Assembly (NCBI RefSeq): GCF_025567465.1
Contig: NZ_JAOQKI010000008.1
Coordinates: 94,141 to 158,140 of the forward strand
Reading direction: 5' to 3'
DNA from: Roseburia_C amylophila
Lineage (GTDB): Bacteria > Bacillota > Clostridia > Lachnospirales > Lachnospiraceae
DNA length: 64,000 nucleotides
Below the pieces are notes generated by a model. It did no database searches, had not been told where the DNA came from, and saw only the letters and a list, made by a program, of their open reading frames with translations. Positions 17,967 through 26,709 of the stretch are shown one piece after another. The translations under genes and the position numbers were made by a program. Position 1 is the first letter of the stretch; each line of letters opens with the position of its first letter.

Positions 17967-18159
17967 GTTGTCTAATCTCCTAATCCTAAAATGAAATACC
18001 ATGCTATTATAATACAGATAGCTTTAAGATGCCACTATTTCCGGCAAAAGCGTGTTATAATGAGCAGTGCCAGTCAGGGAAAATCTTTGATTTTCGAGAG
18101 GGCACTGCTGGAAATGTGCTAAGCAGTAAAAAATAGCCCCGGCAGAAAGGAATACACAT

Positions 18160-18576
18160 ATGGCAAAGGAAAAGATAGATGAGGGACTGATAGGAAATGA
18201 AAAAATCGAACAGGCGATTGCCGGCTTGCAGCAGGAGGCAACACCGGAGCAGTTAGCCCATACACTGACGGTAATCCGCCGGCGGATGCAGGAAGGCGGT
18301 CAGGTGATTGTGGCAGTGGAACCACCGAAGGGTGGAAGCCAGATGCTGCTACAGGCGATTGAGACAGAGGGCAGGACCTGGTGGGCAGCCTTCAGCAGCT
18401 TTGAAGAAGAATTAAAAGGCGGCGGAAGTGTGAAATCCACATTTTTAGCTGATATAGAAAAGCTTTTTCAAGGAGCATTGCAGGCAGAGGGAATCGAAGG
18501 GGTCATTTTAAATCCGTGGAACCGTACCATAATGCTGGATAAGAATCTGATACAGATTGTGCTTGGCAGCAGATAG
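18160..18576 (+). CDS. SseB-family protein
   Basis: The 138-residue protein matches the SseB N-terminal domain pattern: a helical start, a central AFSSFEEEL strand-helix and the C-terminal GVILNPWNRTIMLDKNLIQIVL signature. SseB-family proteins are soluble and of uncertain function; the Salmonella virulence meaning of the name does not carry over. AAAGGAA precedes the ATG. The FMN dehydrogenase gene follows within 50 bases, so both probably share a transcript. Confidence 0.75.
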   Translation: MAKEKIDEGLIGNEKIEQAIAGLQQEATPEQLAHTLTVIRRRMQEGGQVIVAVEPPKGGSQMLLQAIETEGRTWWAAFSSFEEELKGGGSVKSTFLADIEKLFQGALQAEGIEGVILNPWNRTIMLDKNLIQIVLGSR

Positions 18577-18623
18577 ATATGTGGATAAGTAAACGTCAGA
18601 GAAGAAAAAGAGTGGAAAGAAAA

Positions 18624-19646
18624 ATGAATTATGTAGAATGTATTGAACAGGCAAGAGGAAGGATTGGAAATTATTGTAAGGCATGTGTAGAATGCAACGG
18701 ACGCGCCTGCCGGAATCAGATGCCGGGACCCGGTGCAAAGGGAATCGGCGATACTGCCATGCGTAATTATGATAAATGGAAAGAGATTCGTGTGCAGATG
18801 GATACCATTGTGGAAAATGCTCCGGTGGATACTTCGCTGAAATTATTTGGAAAAGAGTTTAAATATCCGTTCTTTGCAGGCCCGGTAGGAGCGGTGAATC
18901 TGCATTACGGTGACTGTCTCAATGACATTTCCTATAATGATATTCTGGTATCGTCCTGTGCGGAATGCGGCATTGCAGCTTTTACAGGGGATGGTACAGA
19001 CAGTAATGTCATGGTGGCAGCTACAAAGGCAATTGCCAAAGAACAGGGACTTGGAATCCCAACGGTAAAGCCGTGGAACCTTGAAATCATCAAAGAAAAA
19101 ATGGCACTGGTGCACGAAGCGAAAGCCTTTGCGGTAGCCATGGATGTAGATGCAGCAGGCTTGCCGTTTCTTAAGAATTTAGAGCCGCCGGCAGGCAGTA
19201 AGACTGTGGAAGAACTGCGGGAAGTGGCAGAGCTTGCTGGGGTTCCGTTTATTGTAAAAGGAATTATGACGGTAAAAGGAGCTTTAAAAGCAAAAGAAGC
19301 CGGGGCTGCCGGAATTGTGGTATCGAACCACGGTGGCAGGGTATTAGACCAGTGCCCGGCAACAGCAGAAGTCTTAGGCGGGATTGCGGATGCAGTGAAA
19401 GGCTCCATGAAAATTCTCGTAGACGGCGGAATCCGCTGTGGAACGGATGTATTTAAGGCAATTGCCTTAGGTGCAGATGCGGTAATTATCGCAAGACCGT
19501 TTGTGACAGCGGTTTACGGTGGCGGCAGGGAAGGCGTAGCATCTTATGTTGCCAGGATAGGAACCGAATTAGAAGATACCATGAAAATGTGTGGCGTACA
19601 CAGCCTGGCAGAGATTACAAGGGATTGCATATGGACAAAAGCATAG
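18624..19646 (+). CDS. FMN-dependent alpha-hydroxy-acid dehydrogenase
   Basis: This TIM-barrel flavoenzyme oxidises an L-2-hydroxy acid such as lactate. The 340-residue protein begins with a Cys-rich segment, YCKACVECNGRAC, common to a clostridial branch of the family and possibly a metal or disulfide site. It then has the FMN/substrate motifs: KGIMTVKGA (active-site Lys), VVSNHGGRVLDQ (catalytic His and Arg) and VDGGIRCGTDVFKAIALGA, then IARPF. Homologues usually start MNY..., matching ATG 18624; the frame is open back to 18579. It overlaps the downstream MGMT gene by 16 bases. The substrate is inferred only from the family. Confidence 0.87.
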   Translation: MNYVECIEQARGRIGNYCKACVECNGRACRNQMPGPGAKGIGDTAMRNYDKWKEIRVQMDTIVENAPVDTSLKLFGKEFKYPFFAGPVGAVNLHYGDCLNDISYNDILVSSCAECGIAAFTGDGTDSNVMVAATKAIAKEQGLGIPTVKPWNLEIIKEKMALVHEAKAFAVAMDVDAAGLPFLKNLEPPAGSKTVEELREVAELAGVPFIVKGIMTVKGALKAKEAGAAGIVVSNHGGRVLDQCPATAEVLGGIADAVKGSMKILVDGGIRCGTDVFKAIALGADAVIIARPFVTAVYGGGREGVASYVARIGTELEDTMKMCGVHSLAEITRDCIWTKA

Positions 19647-20293
19647 AGTGGAGCATGAAAACAAGAGAAGAAATATTAGCATACGGACTGTCTTTACCGG
19701 ACACCTATCAGGAGGCACCGTTCCATGATCAGAACTGGCAGCTTGTGCGCGTAAGGGAAAGCAAAAAGGCATTTCTCTGGACTTATATGCGGAATGGATT
19801 CCTCAATCTGAACGTAAAAGCAGACCCACAGTGGAGAGATTTCTGGCGGAGTGCCTATCCGGCAGTCATTCCGGGGTATCATCAGAATAAGGAGCACTGG
19901 AATACCATAATCGTGGATGGCACAATCCCGGATAAAGATATCTGCCGCATGATAGCAGAAAGCTATGAACTGGTAACGGACAGCCCGACCAGGCGGATTT
20001 ATGAAGCAGTAAAGAAAATTCCAAAAGGGCAGGTGGCAACCTATGGGCAGGTAGCGGAGCTTGCCGGAAACAAGCGGATGTCAAGAGCTGTAGGAAATGC
20101 CCTGCATAAGAATAAAGACTCGGAAAACATACCATGTTACCGGGTGGTAAATGCAAAAGGCGGGCTTTCCGGAGCCTTTGCCTTTGGCGGCGAGAATGAA
20201 CAGGCACGCCGCCTGATGGCAGACGGTATAGAAGTAGTGGACGGAAAAGTAGATTTAAAACGTTTCGGAATGAAAATAGAGAAAACGGATTAA
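19631..20293 (+). CDS. MGMT-type DNA alkyltransferase fused to an MmcQ/YjbR domain
   Basis: The protein combines two domains in 220 residues. Residues 8 to about 115 are MmcQ/YjbR-like (EEILAYGLSLPDTYQEAPF, then an aromatic-rich core), a small fold related to DNA-binding proteins. The rest is the methylguanine-DNA methyltransferase C-terminal domain with the winged-helix ATYGQVAELAG, SRAVGNAL, and the active site. That site reads PCYRV where the usual form is PCHRV: the acceptor Cys is kept, but the His that relays charge to it is Tyr. Direct reversal of alkyl lesions is therefore likely but not certain. ATG 19631 with AAGGGA upstream overlaps the preceding gene; ATG 19655 is an alternative. 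Confidence 0.83.
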   Translation: MDKSIEWSMKTREEILAYGLSLPDTYQEAPFHDQNWQLVRVRESKKAFLWTYMRNGFLNLNVKADPQWRDFWRSAYPAVIPGYHQNKEHWNTIIVDGTIPDKDICRMIAESYELVTDSPTRRIYEAVKKIPKGQVATYGQVAELAGNKRMSRAVGNALHKNKDSENIPCYRVVNAKGGLSGAFAFGGENEQARRLMADGIEVVDGKVDLKRFGMKIEKTD

Positions 20294-20305
20294 ATTACTG
20301 GAACA

Positions 20306-21253
20306 TTAGAGAACCTTTTCTCCGGTTAGCGGGTCCGTGATTTCTAACAGGGCTAAAATCAGTGCCATACGGACATATTTTCCGTTCTGTACCTGTTGGA
20401 AATATGCGGCGCGCGGGTCGGAATCCACATCAACAGAGATTTCATCGACTCGTGGAAGCGGATGTAAAACCGGCATATCGGAAGGAGCCAGTTCTAATTT
20501 TTCTTTATTTAAAATGTAGGTGTCTTTTAACCGGATATAGTCTTCCTCGTTGAAGAAACGCTCTTTTTGGACACGGGTCATATAGAGAACATCCAGCTTT
20601 GGAAGTGTTTCCTCTAAGTCAGAGACTTCCCGATAGGTGCTGTGGGAAGGCTTTAAGGTTCTTTCAATCATATAGTCCGGAATGCGGAGTTCTTCCGGAG
20701 AAATGAAATAGAATTCGTTACCCGGATAGCGTACCAGACTGTTTACCAGGGAATGAACGGTTCTTCCGAATTTTAAATCACCACAGAAGCCTACCGTCAG
20801 GTGGTCAAGCCGTCCCTTGCGCTGGCGTATGGTTAATAAGTCAATCAGGGTCTGGGTTGGGTGATAGTGTCCGCCGTCACCGGCATTAATGACCGGAATG
20901 GTTGCATACATAGAGGCGCAGAGCGGTGCTCCTTCTTTTGGATGACGCATGGCAATAATATCTGCGTAGCAGCTTACTACCCGGACGGTATCGGCAACGG
21001 TTTCTCCTTTGGTAGCACTGGACTGTTCTGCACCGGCAAATCCCAGTGTCTGACCACCAAGACTTAACATGGCGGATTCAAAGGACAGTCGGGTTCTGGT
21101 GCTTGGCTCATAAAAGAGTGTAGCAAGCTGTTTCCCTTCTGCAAGGTGGGCATAAGCCTCTTTGTGGGTACCAATCCGGTCTGCAAGATCCAGAATACGG
21201 GTTGTTTCTTCTTCCGTAAGGTCCAGTGGACTGATTAGGTGTCTCAAAGCCAT
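20306..21253 (-). CDS. pyrB: Aspartate carbamoyltransferase catalytic subunit
   Basis: PyrB joins carbamoyl phosphate and aspartate in the first committed step of pyrimidine synthesis. The 315-residue protein has the carbamoyl-phosphate motif FYEPSTRTRLSFE (about 48-60), the loop SSATKGET, MRHPKEG, and the C-terminal HPLPRVDEI with the aspartate-binding Arg. No pyrI regulatory subunit gene lies downstream, so the enzyme may work without allosteric control, or pyrI is elsewhere. The start overlaps the end of purA by 10 bases, with AAAGGGGGA as ribosome site inside purA: the two are coupled. No attenuator or PyrR site is visible before it. Confidence 0.95.
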   Translation of the reverse strand: MALRHLISPLDLTEEETTRILDLADRIGTHKEAYAHLAEGKQLATLFYEPSTRTRLSFESAMLSLGGQTLGFAGAEQSSATKGETVADTVRVVSCYADIIAMRHPKEGAPLCASMYATIPVINAGDGGHYHPTQTLIDLLTIRQRKGRLDHLTVGFCGDLKFGRTVHSLVNSLVRYPGNEFYFISPEELRIPDYMIERTLKPSHSTYREVSDLEETLPKLDVLYMTRVQKERFFNEEDYIRLKDTYILNKEKLELAPSDMPVLHPLPRVDEISVDVDSDPRAAYFQQVQNGKYVRMALILALLEITDPLTGEKVL

Positions 21254-22545
21254 TCCCCCTTTATCATGTATTCATTTCGTTCTGCACCAGTGGAAATAAA
21301 CTGGATATCGCAGTCTAAAAGGCGTTCTAATGTTTCGATGTATAATCTGGCATTTTCCGGTAAATCTTCATATTTGCGGCAGGCAGAAATATCCTGTTTC
21401 CAGCCCGGAAGCATTGTTACAACCGGAGAGAAGCTATCGATATTTTCGGTAGGGTCGAAGACGGTTGTGGTCTTATGATTTCTTTCATAAGCAGTAATGA
21501 CAGGGATTTCTGTCAGGGAGCTTAAAACATCAAGCTTCGTTAAGGCAATTTTATCTGCATGCTGGCATTTCAATCCATAACGGCTGGCAACGGCATCAAA
21601 AGGTCCGACTCTACGTGGACGGCCGGTGGCAGCACCGTATTCATTTCCAAATTTACGAAGGATGTTGCACCAGTCTTCGGACATGGCTCTTTCTGCTACG
21701 AAAGGTCCGGCTCCCACACAGGTGGAATATGCTTTTAGGACACCCACAACATGGTCTAGGGATTCACCCGGGATACCGGCTCCAATTGGACCATAGGCGG
21801 AAATGGTGGAGGAACTTGAGGTGTAAGGGAAAATACCATAATCGATATCACGCATGGCTCCAAGCTGGGCTTCCAAAACCACCTTTTTATGGCTGGCAAG
21901 AGCATTTTCCAAGAAGCTTCCGGTATCGCAGATATAAGGTGCAAAAAGGGAAGCCTGTTTTTCACACCAGGACAGCAATGCCGGATAAGACATCGGCTCC
22001 TGATGATAACTGCCTGCCAGTTCCAGATTTTTGGATTCCAACATGGTTTTTATCCGAACCTGGACATTTTCTTCTTTTAAATGAAGCAAATCACCAAGAC
22101 GCAGTGTTTTCTTCCGGTATTTATCGCTGTATGCGTAAGCAATGCCGCGGCGGGTGGAGCCGAAGGCAGCACCGGATTTCTCAAGACGTGTTTCTTCCAG
22201 TTCATCCTGAATCCTGTGCCATGGCATGGAGATGGTGGCACGTTTGGAAAGTTTTAAATGTTCCGGGGTAATAGAAATACCGCGGCTTTCGATATCTTCA
22301 ATTTCATGGGTGAGGTGCTCTAAATCAATGACCATTCCATCCCCCAGTACGCATACCACATTGGGATGCAGAATGCCGGACGGCAGAAGATTTAAGACAA
22401 ATTTTTCCTGTTTGGTTACAACGGTATGACCGGCATTGTTGCCACCCTGATAACGGACAACGACATCTGCATGTTCTGCAAGCAGATCAATGACACGTCC
22501 TTTTCCTTCGTCTCCCCAGTTAATTCCTGTTACGGCTGTAAGCAT
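21244..22545 (-). CDS. purA: Adenylosuccinate synthetase
   Basis: PurA makes adenylosuccinate from IMP, aspartate and GTP on the path to AMP. The 433-residue protein has the N-terminal phosphate loop GINWGDEGKGR, the YQGGNNAGHTVV block, the central PRRVGPFDA segment and STGAERNEYMI at the C-terminus, all of family type and length. It sits in a minus-strand run with thrE upstream and pyrB downstream, so one transcript may carry a purine and a pyrimidine enzyme that both consume aspartate. AGGAAGAATCG lies just before the start. Confidence 0.95.
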   Translation of the reverse strand: MLTAVTGINWGDEGKGRVIDLLAEHADVVVRYQGGNNAGHTVVTKQEKFVLNLLPSGILHPNVVCVLGDGMVIDLEHLTHEIEDIESRGISITPEHLKLSKRATISMPWHRIQDELEETRLEKSGAAFGSTRRGIAYAYSDKYRKKTLRLGDLLHLKEENVQVRIKTMLESKNLELAGSYHQEPMSYPALLSWCEKQASLFAPYICDTGSFLENALASHKKVVLEAQLGAMRDIDYGIFPYTSSSSTISAYGPIGAGIPGESLDHVVGVLKAYSTCVGAGPFVAERAMSEDWCNILRKFGNEYGAATGRPRRVGPFDAVASRYGLKCQHADKIALTKLDVLSSLTEIPVITAYERNHKTTTVFDPTENIDSFSPVVTMLPGWKQDISACRKYEDLPENARLYIETLERLLDCDIQFISTGAERNEYMIKGEWL

Positions 22546-22605
22546 ATCGATTCTTCCTTTCTGTAATCATGTATAAAATAAATAATTTTAAGCGTATAAA
22601 ATTTA

Positions 22606-23961
22606 TCAGGTGCAGTACCGGAAAGTCCGGTCGGTAAGTATTCTTGCAAAAATAAGGCCCAGCGGCAGGGCGATAATAATCATTATGGCAATGGAGAACC
22701 AGGAAACCGCTTCCGTTAAGGACATAATGCCAAAGTTATAGAAGGCGCGGTAAAGATATAGTCCCGGAACCATAATTACAATGGAAGGTACGGTTAAAGA
22801 GATTCGCGGATATCCATTGTTTTTCTTAATAAAGGATGCCAGCAGACCGGCGGTCAGTGCACCGATAAAGGCAGCAGCAACGGCTGGAATTCCGGTAAAG
22901 TCAACCAGTTCCAGACGTAAGGTATTGGCAACGGAGCCAATCAGTGCAGCAGTAGCTGCCATGGGAATGGAACTGTTAAACATAATAGAGAATCCAAATA
23001 CGCCGCAGAAGCTTGCAATTAACCGCAGAGCCAGCCGTGAAACATCACTGAGATTTACAGAGGTAAAGTCCTGAGGTTGAAGTCTAAGAAGCATTGCCAT
23101 AATCCAGGCAAACATGGTAGCCACAAGAACAATGATGATGGAATAGGTCAGCCGCTCCAGTCCGGAACGAAGATCCAGTTTCGCAAGGTCAATGCCGCTT
23201 GTGATAAATGGAAAGCCCGGGATAATAAACAACATGGAGCAGATGTATCCGGCTTCATGGACTGCCGGAACATGGAAAAAAATTTCGGCAGCCTTTAAGC
23301 AGATGGCATACATAAGGCAGGCGGCGGAAATAGAGACCGCAATATTTAAAAACAGCGTAAAATGATGTTTGATTAATTTGGTTCGGATGACATTTCCGAT
23401 ACCGGCTGCAATAAATGCCAGAATCATTTCCACAGGGCCTCCGCCCAAAAGAAAAGTAAATGCGCAGCAGGCTAAGGCTGCCGCAAGTCCCAGTTTGGCG
23501 GGAGAATAAAGGGCGTGGATTTTTTCGATTTCATCCAGCCGCTTATGGATTTCCTCGCCGGTTAAATGGGCTTCTTCCTTTGGAAAGCTTTCTACGAATT
23601 GTTCCATGCGGTAAAGTTTGGAGGTGTTGACGCCGGTATTGGCGATGCTTAAGGACTGGGAGACACAGTCCTTTCCATCAAAGCAGTTAAATTCGATGGA
23701 CATAAGACCTACATCTACCGTACAGGTAACTCCCAGTTCCTTTGACAGCTTATTCATGGAAGTACGGACACGCCAGGCTCCGGTTCCACAGGATAACATG
23801 ATTAATCCCACACGTCCGATGACCGAGGCTTTTTCAATCAGTCCCGCCTGGGCAATCAGTACGTTGCTGTCATCACTGGCATAATCATGCCAGGGTATTT
23901 CCATATGATTTTTTTCCATAATATCAATATATGAAGTAGTGGAAGATGCACTCTTATTCAT
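22606..23961 (-). CDS. Threonine/serine exporter family protein (ThrE type)
   Basis: ThrE-family proteins export threonine and serine using ion gradients. The 451-residue protein has a soluble N-terminal domain (about 1-125, with the conserved IGRVGLIMLSCGTGAWRV stretch) and about ten membrane helices in two halves, corresponding to the ThrE and ThrE_2 parts that are separate genes in some Firmicutes. Here they are one chain. The ATG at 23961 overlaps the upstream gene's stop by 8 bases, with GAGG as ribosome site, implying coupling. Substrate assignment is by family only. Confidence 0.85.
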   Translation of the reverse strand: MNKSASSTTSYIDIMEKNHMEIPWHDYASDDSNVLIAQAGLIEKASVIGRVGLIMLSCGTGAWRVRTSMNKLSKELGVTCTVDVGLMSIEFNCFDGKDCVSQSLSIANTGVNTSKLYRMEQFVESFPKEEAHLTGEEIHKRLDEIEKIHALYSPAKLGLAAALACCAFTFLLGGGPVEMILAFIAAGIGNVIRTKLIKHHFTLFLNIAVSISAACLMYAICLKAAEIFFHVPAVHEAGYICSMLFIIPGFPFITSGIDLAKLDLRSGLERLTYSIIIVLVATMFAWIMAMLLRLQPQDFTSVNLSDVSRLALRLIASFCGVFGFSIMFNSSIPMAATAALIGSVANTLRLELVDFTGIPAVAAAFIGALTAGLLASFIKKNNGYPRISLTVPSIVIMVPGLYLYRAFYNFGIMSLTEAVSWFSIAIMIIIALPLGLIFARILTDRTFRYCT

Positions 23962-24706
23962 AAATAATCGCCTCAGCTTTGGCAATATGCCGTTCCAGAT
24001 TCTTTAAAAAAATGGAATTTGGAAGGAAAATGCCGATTTCATCATATTTTTCATCATGTTCCACAAGAGAATCCTGTCCGTAGAAGACAAATGCCATTGG
24101 AAGCTCTTTCTCTAATTTCAGTACAAGGTCGAAGATTGCAGAGTAGGCTTCCGCTTCGGTCTCCTTCTGTTTTATGGTATCCGGAAGCTCCCGGATGAGA
24201 AGCACCCCATGGCTGCGTTCTAAGACAAGCTGTCCAATGGTATCTTCACCGGTATAAGCGTGGCTGTACCGGTATGCCTGGGCAAAATACATATTCTTTG
24301 GTTCCCCTAAATCGCGGTAGCTCTCAAGAAAATGCTGATAATCCTTATTGTGAATATCGCCACAATACTTTGGCAGAAGTCTGCCGGTATCATCGGTCAT
24401 AATTATCGGATTTTCTTTTCCATCTGCGTTGAAACGGTAGGGAATCAGATAGGAATTTCTCAGTAAATCGAATAGGGTATTCTGGCAGATAGCCATAAGA
24501 AATGCCGATAAATCTTTATTTTGATAAGCATCAAAAAGAGCTTCTGAAAAATCCTGTGAAGAGAGAGAAGAATCAAAATCATCATTACAGAATAAATAAT
24601 TGCAAAAAGTTTCCTGAAGCTTTTCGCAGGCCCAAGGGTCATGCAAAATCTTTTCAAATAAAACGTCTGCTCTTTCTTCACGAGGGAAAAATGTTGAATT
24701 TTTCAT
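23954..24706 (-). CDS. Hypothetical cytoplasmic protein coupled to thrE
   Basis: I do not recognise this protein. It has 250 residues, is acidic, and lacks signal peptide, membrane segments and obvious catalytic motifs. The N-terminal half is helical with many Phe and Leu; the middle holds a LLPKYCGDIHNKDYQHFLES stretch; the end is a beta-alpha pattern with two long helices. Its last codons overlap the start of the ThrE-type exporter, so it belongs to that operon. A 5' leader hairpin lies between it and the divergent LysR gene. AAAGGAAG is upstream of the ATG at a rather long distance. Confidence 0.65.
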   Translation of the reverse strand: MKNSTFFPREERADVLFEKILHDPWACEKLQETFCNYLFCNDDFDSSLSSQDFSEALFDAYQNKDLSAFLMAICQNTLFDLLRNSYLIPYRFNADGKENPIIMTDDTGRLLPKYCGDIHNKDYQHFLESYRDLGEPKNMYFAQAYRYSHAYTGEDTIGQLVLERSHGVLLIRELPDTIKQKETEAEAYSAIFDLVLKLEKELPMAFVFYGQDSLVEHDEKYDEIGIFLPNSIFLKNLERHIAKAEAIIYE

Positions 24707-24747
24707 AGAAAATATGCGCTTCCTTTCTGCTTTATAGCATTCGTAAA

Positions 24748-24766
24748 GAGCTGCCGGTGGCAGCTC
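24748..24766 (-). promoter_or_regulatory. Perfect short hairpin in the leader of the thrE operon
   Basis: GAGCTGCC and GGCAGCTC, 8 bp, enclose a 3-base loop about 40 bases before the minus-strand start at 24706. The tail on that strand is TTTACG, too poor in T for a clear terminator. It may be an attenuator or a 5' stabilising stem. Confidence 0.5.
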
Positions 24767-24852
24767 CTCGTAGGGTTTGGGTGGAGAAATGTAAAGGGGT
24801 TGTTTCCCTTAATTTCGGCTTGATTATACTATTGCATTTGGAATAAGTAAAA

Positions 24853-24869
24853 GCTATAATTGATATAGC
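24853..24869. promoter_or_regulatory. Dyad upstream of the first LysR gene, candidate operator
   Basis: GCTATA-ATTGA-TATAGC is a perfect interrupted palindrome 31 bases before the LysR start, in the divergent intergenic region. LysR regulators usually bind AT-rich dyads of this form near their own promoters. The assignment is inferred from position. Confidence 0.45.
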
Positions 24870-24899
24870 AGAAATAATAAATTGATATGGTGAAAACGT

Positions 24900-25790
24900 A
24901 TGGATATAAATTTTGAATATTATAAGATTTTTTATTATGTGGCAAAATACAGTAATTTTACCAGGGCTGCCAATGCCCTTGGCAACAGTCAGCCTAATAT
25001 CACAAGGGCAATGAACGGACTGGAGCAGCAGCTTCACTGTACGCTTTTTGTCAGGACAAACCGCGGAGTACAGCTGACACCGGAAGGGGAGAAGCTGTAT
25101 ACCCATGTGTCGGCAGCCATGTCACATCTCTGGGCGGCAGAAGAGGAACTGGCAGACAGCAGTGGACTTGCCCATGGAAGCATTTCTATTGGAGCCAGCG
25201 AGACTGCCCTTAACATATTTCTTTTGGATAAGCTGAAAGATTTCCATATGAAATATCCGGGAATCCGGTTGAAAATTTATAATCATTCAACACCTCAGGC
25301 AATTGAGGCAGTAAAGAGCGGACAGATAGATTTTGCAGTAGTGTCTGCACCGGCAGAAGTAGAGCAGCCACTAAAAAAAGTTAATCTGCGGACATTCCGG
25401 GAGGTACTGGTGGGTGGAACAACATTTACCGCACTGGGCAGTCAGGAGCTTTCCCTAAAGGATTTAAAGGATTATCCGTTAATCTGTCTGGGAAAAGAAA
25501 CCATGACATTTCAGTTTTATAATAAGCTGTTTTTGTCTTATGGGCTGGCACTGGAGCCGGATACAGAGACAGCAACCACAGATCAGATACTGCCACTGGT
25601 AAAGAGTGAGCTTGGTCTGGCTTTCATCCCGGAACCGATGGCAAGAGAGGCCATCGAAAAACATGAAATCGTACAGATTTCTCTTTCGGAGACGATTCCA
25701 AAAAGAAATATCTGTATGGTATACGACAGTCAGCATCCTTTAAATGAGGCGGCGCGTCAGTTAAGAAAAGTCATTTTAGAAAGCAGGTGA
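24900..25790 (+). CDS. LysR-family transcriptional regulator
   Basis: The 296-residue protein has an N-terminal winged helix (FEYYKIFYYVAKYSNFTRAANALGNSQPN, quoted in part here as FTRAANALGNSQPNITRAMN) and a two-lobed periplasmic-binding-type effector domain from about residue 90. The effector is unknown. It is divergent from the hypothetical-thrE-purA-pyrB run and shares a 190-base control region with it, which makes that run a candidate target. A second LysR gene follows after 4 bases, with its ribosome site overlapping this stop codon. GGTG lies before the ATG. Confidence 0.92.
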   Translation: MDINFEYYKIFYYVAKYSNFTRAANALGNSQPNITRAMNGLEQQLHCTLFVRTNRGVQLTPEGEKLYTHVSAAMSHLWAAEEELADSSGLAHGSISIGASETALNIFLLDKLKDFHMKYPGIRLKIYNHSTPQAIEAVKSGQIDFAVVSAPAEVEQPLKKVNLRTFREVLVGGTTFTALGSQELSLKDLKDYPLICLGKETMTFQFYNKLFLSYGLALEPDTETATTDQILPLVKSELGLAFIPEPMAREAIEKHEIVQISLSETIPKRNICMVYDSQHPLNEAARQLRKVILESR

Positions 25791-25794
25791 GCAT

Positions 25795-26709
25795 ATGACA
25801 CTTCAGCAGTTACGCTATATTACAACCGTGGCAGATACCGGAACCATCACGGAGGCGGCGAAGAAATTATACATTTCCCAGCCCAGCCTTACCAACGCCA
25901 TCCATGAGCTGGAAAAGGAGATGGGCCTTACCATTTTTAACCGGACGAATAAGGGAATCTTTATTTCCAGGGAAGGGGAAGAATTCTTAGGATATGCAAG
26001 GCAGGTATTGGAGCAGACCACCATCTTAGAGGATAAATATAAGAAAAACGGTGGCGGAAAAAAGCAGTTTTGCGTATCAACACAGCATTACTCTTTTGCG
26101 GTAAATGCCTTTGTGGATCTGGTGAAAAAATACGGGCAGGAGGAATATGATTTCAGCCTGCGGGAGACCCAGACCTATAAGTTAATTGAAGATGTAGCGC
26201 AAATGAGAAGTGAAATCGGAATCCTTTTCTTAAATGATTTCAATGAAAAAGTAATCAGGAAAATATTGAAATCGTCTGATTTGGAATTTCATTTGTTATT
26301 TGTTGCAGAACCTCATGTTTTTATCAGCAGGCAGCATCCGCTGGCAAAAAAGAAAATCATAACCAATGAGGAACTGGCAGATTATCCGTATCTTTCCTAT
26401 GAGCAGGGGGAACACAATTCCTTTTATTTCTCGGAAGAGATTTTCTCCTCTTTTGAGCGGAAGAAAAATATCCGCGTCAGTGACCGGGCGACCTTGTTTA
26501 ATCTTCTGATTGGTTTAAATGGTTACACAGTGTGCAGCGGAATCATTGACCAGAAATTAAATGGCGAAGATATTATTGCAGTGCCGCTGGCAGATGAAGG
26601 TGACATGAGAATCGGATATGTGACCCACCGGAAGGGAATGATAAGCCGGCTGGGGGAAACATACCTTGAGGCATTAAAGAAATATATTACAGGAGAACAA
26701 AGCGTATGA
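25795..26709 (+). CDS. LysR-family transcriptional regulator (second of tandem pair)
   Basis: The 304-residue protein has the classic LysR start, LQQLRYITTVADTGTITEAA, a recognition helix SQPSLTNAIHELE, and an effector-binding domain from about residue 92. In sequence style it resembles the CysB/CitR-like branch more than its neighbour does, so the pair is not a recent duplication. It is cotranscribed with the first LysR gene (4-base gap) and with yfcE, whose ATG overlaps its stop. The effector and targets are unknown; metE nearby is a candidate, by position only. Confidence 0.92.
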   Translation: MTLQQLRYITTVADTGTITEAAKKLYISQPSLTNAIHELEKEMGLTIFNRTNKGIFISREGEEFLGYARQVLEQTTILEDKYKKNGGGKKQFCVSTQHYSFAVNAFVDLVKKYGQEEYDFSLRETQTYKLIEDVAQMRSEIGILFLNDFNEKVIRKILKSSDLEFHLLFVAEPHVFISRQHPLAKKKIITNEELADYPYLSYEQGEHNSFYFSEEIFSSFERKKNIRVSDRATLFNLLIGLNGYTVCSGIIDQKLNGEDIIAVPLADEGDMRIGYVTHRKGMISRLGETYLEALKKYITGEQSV

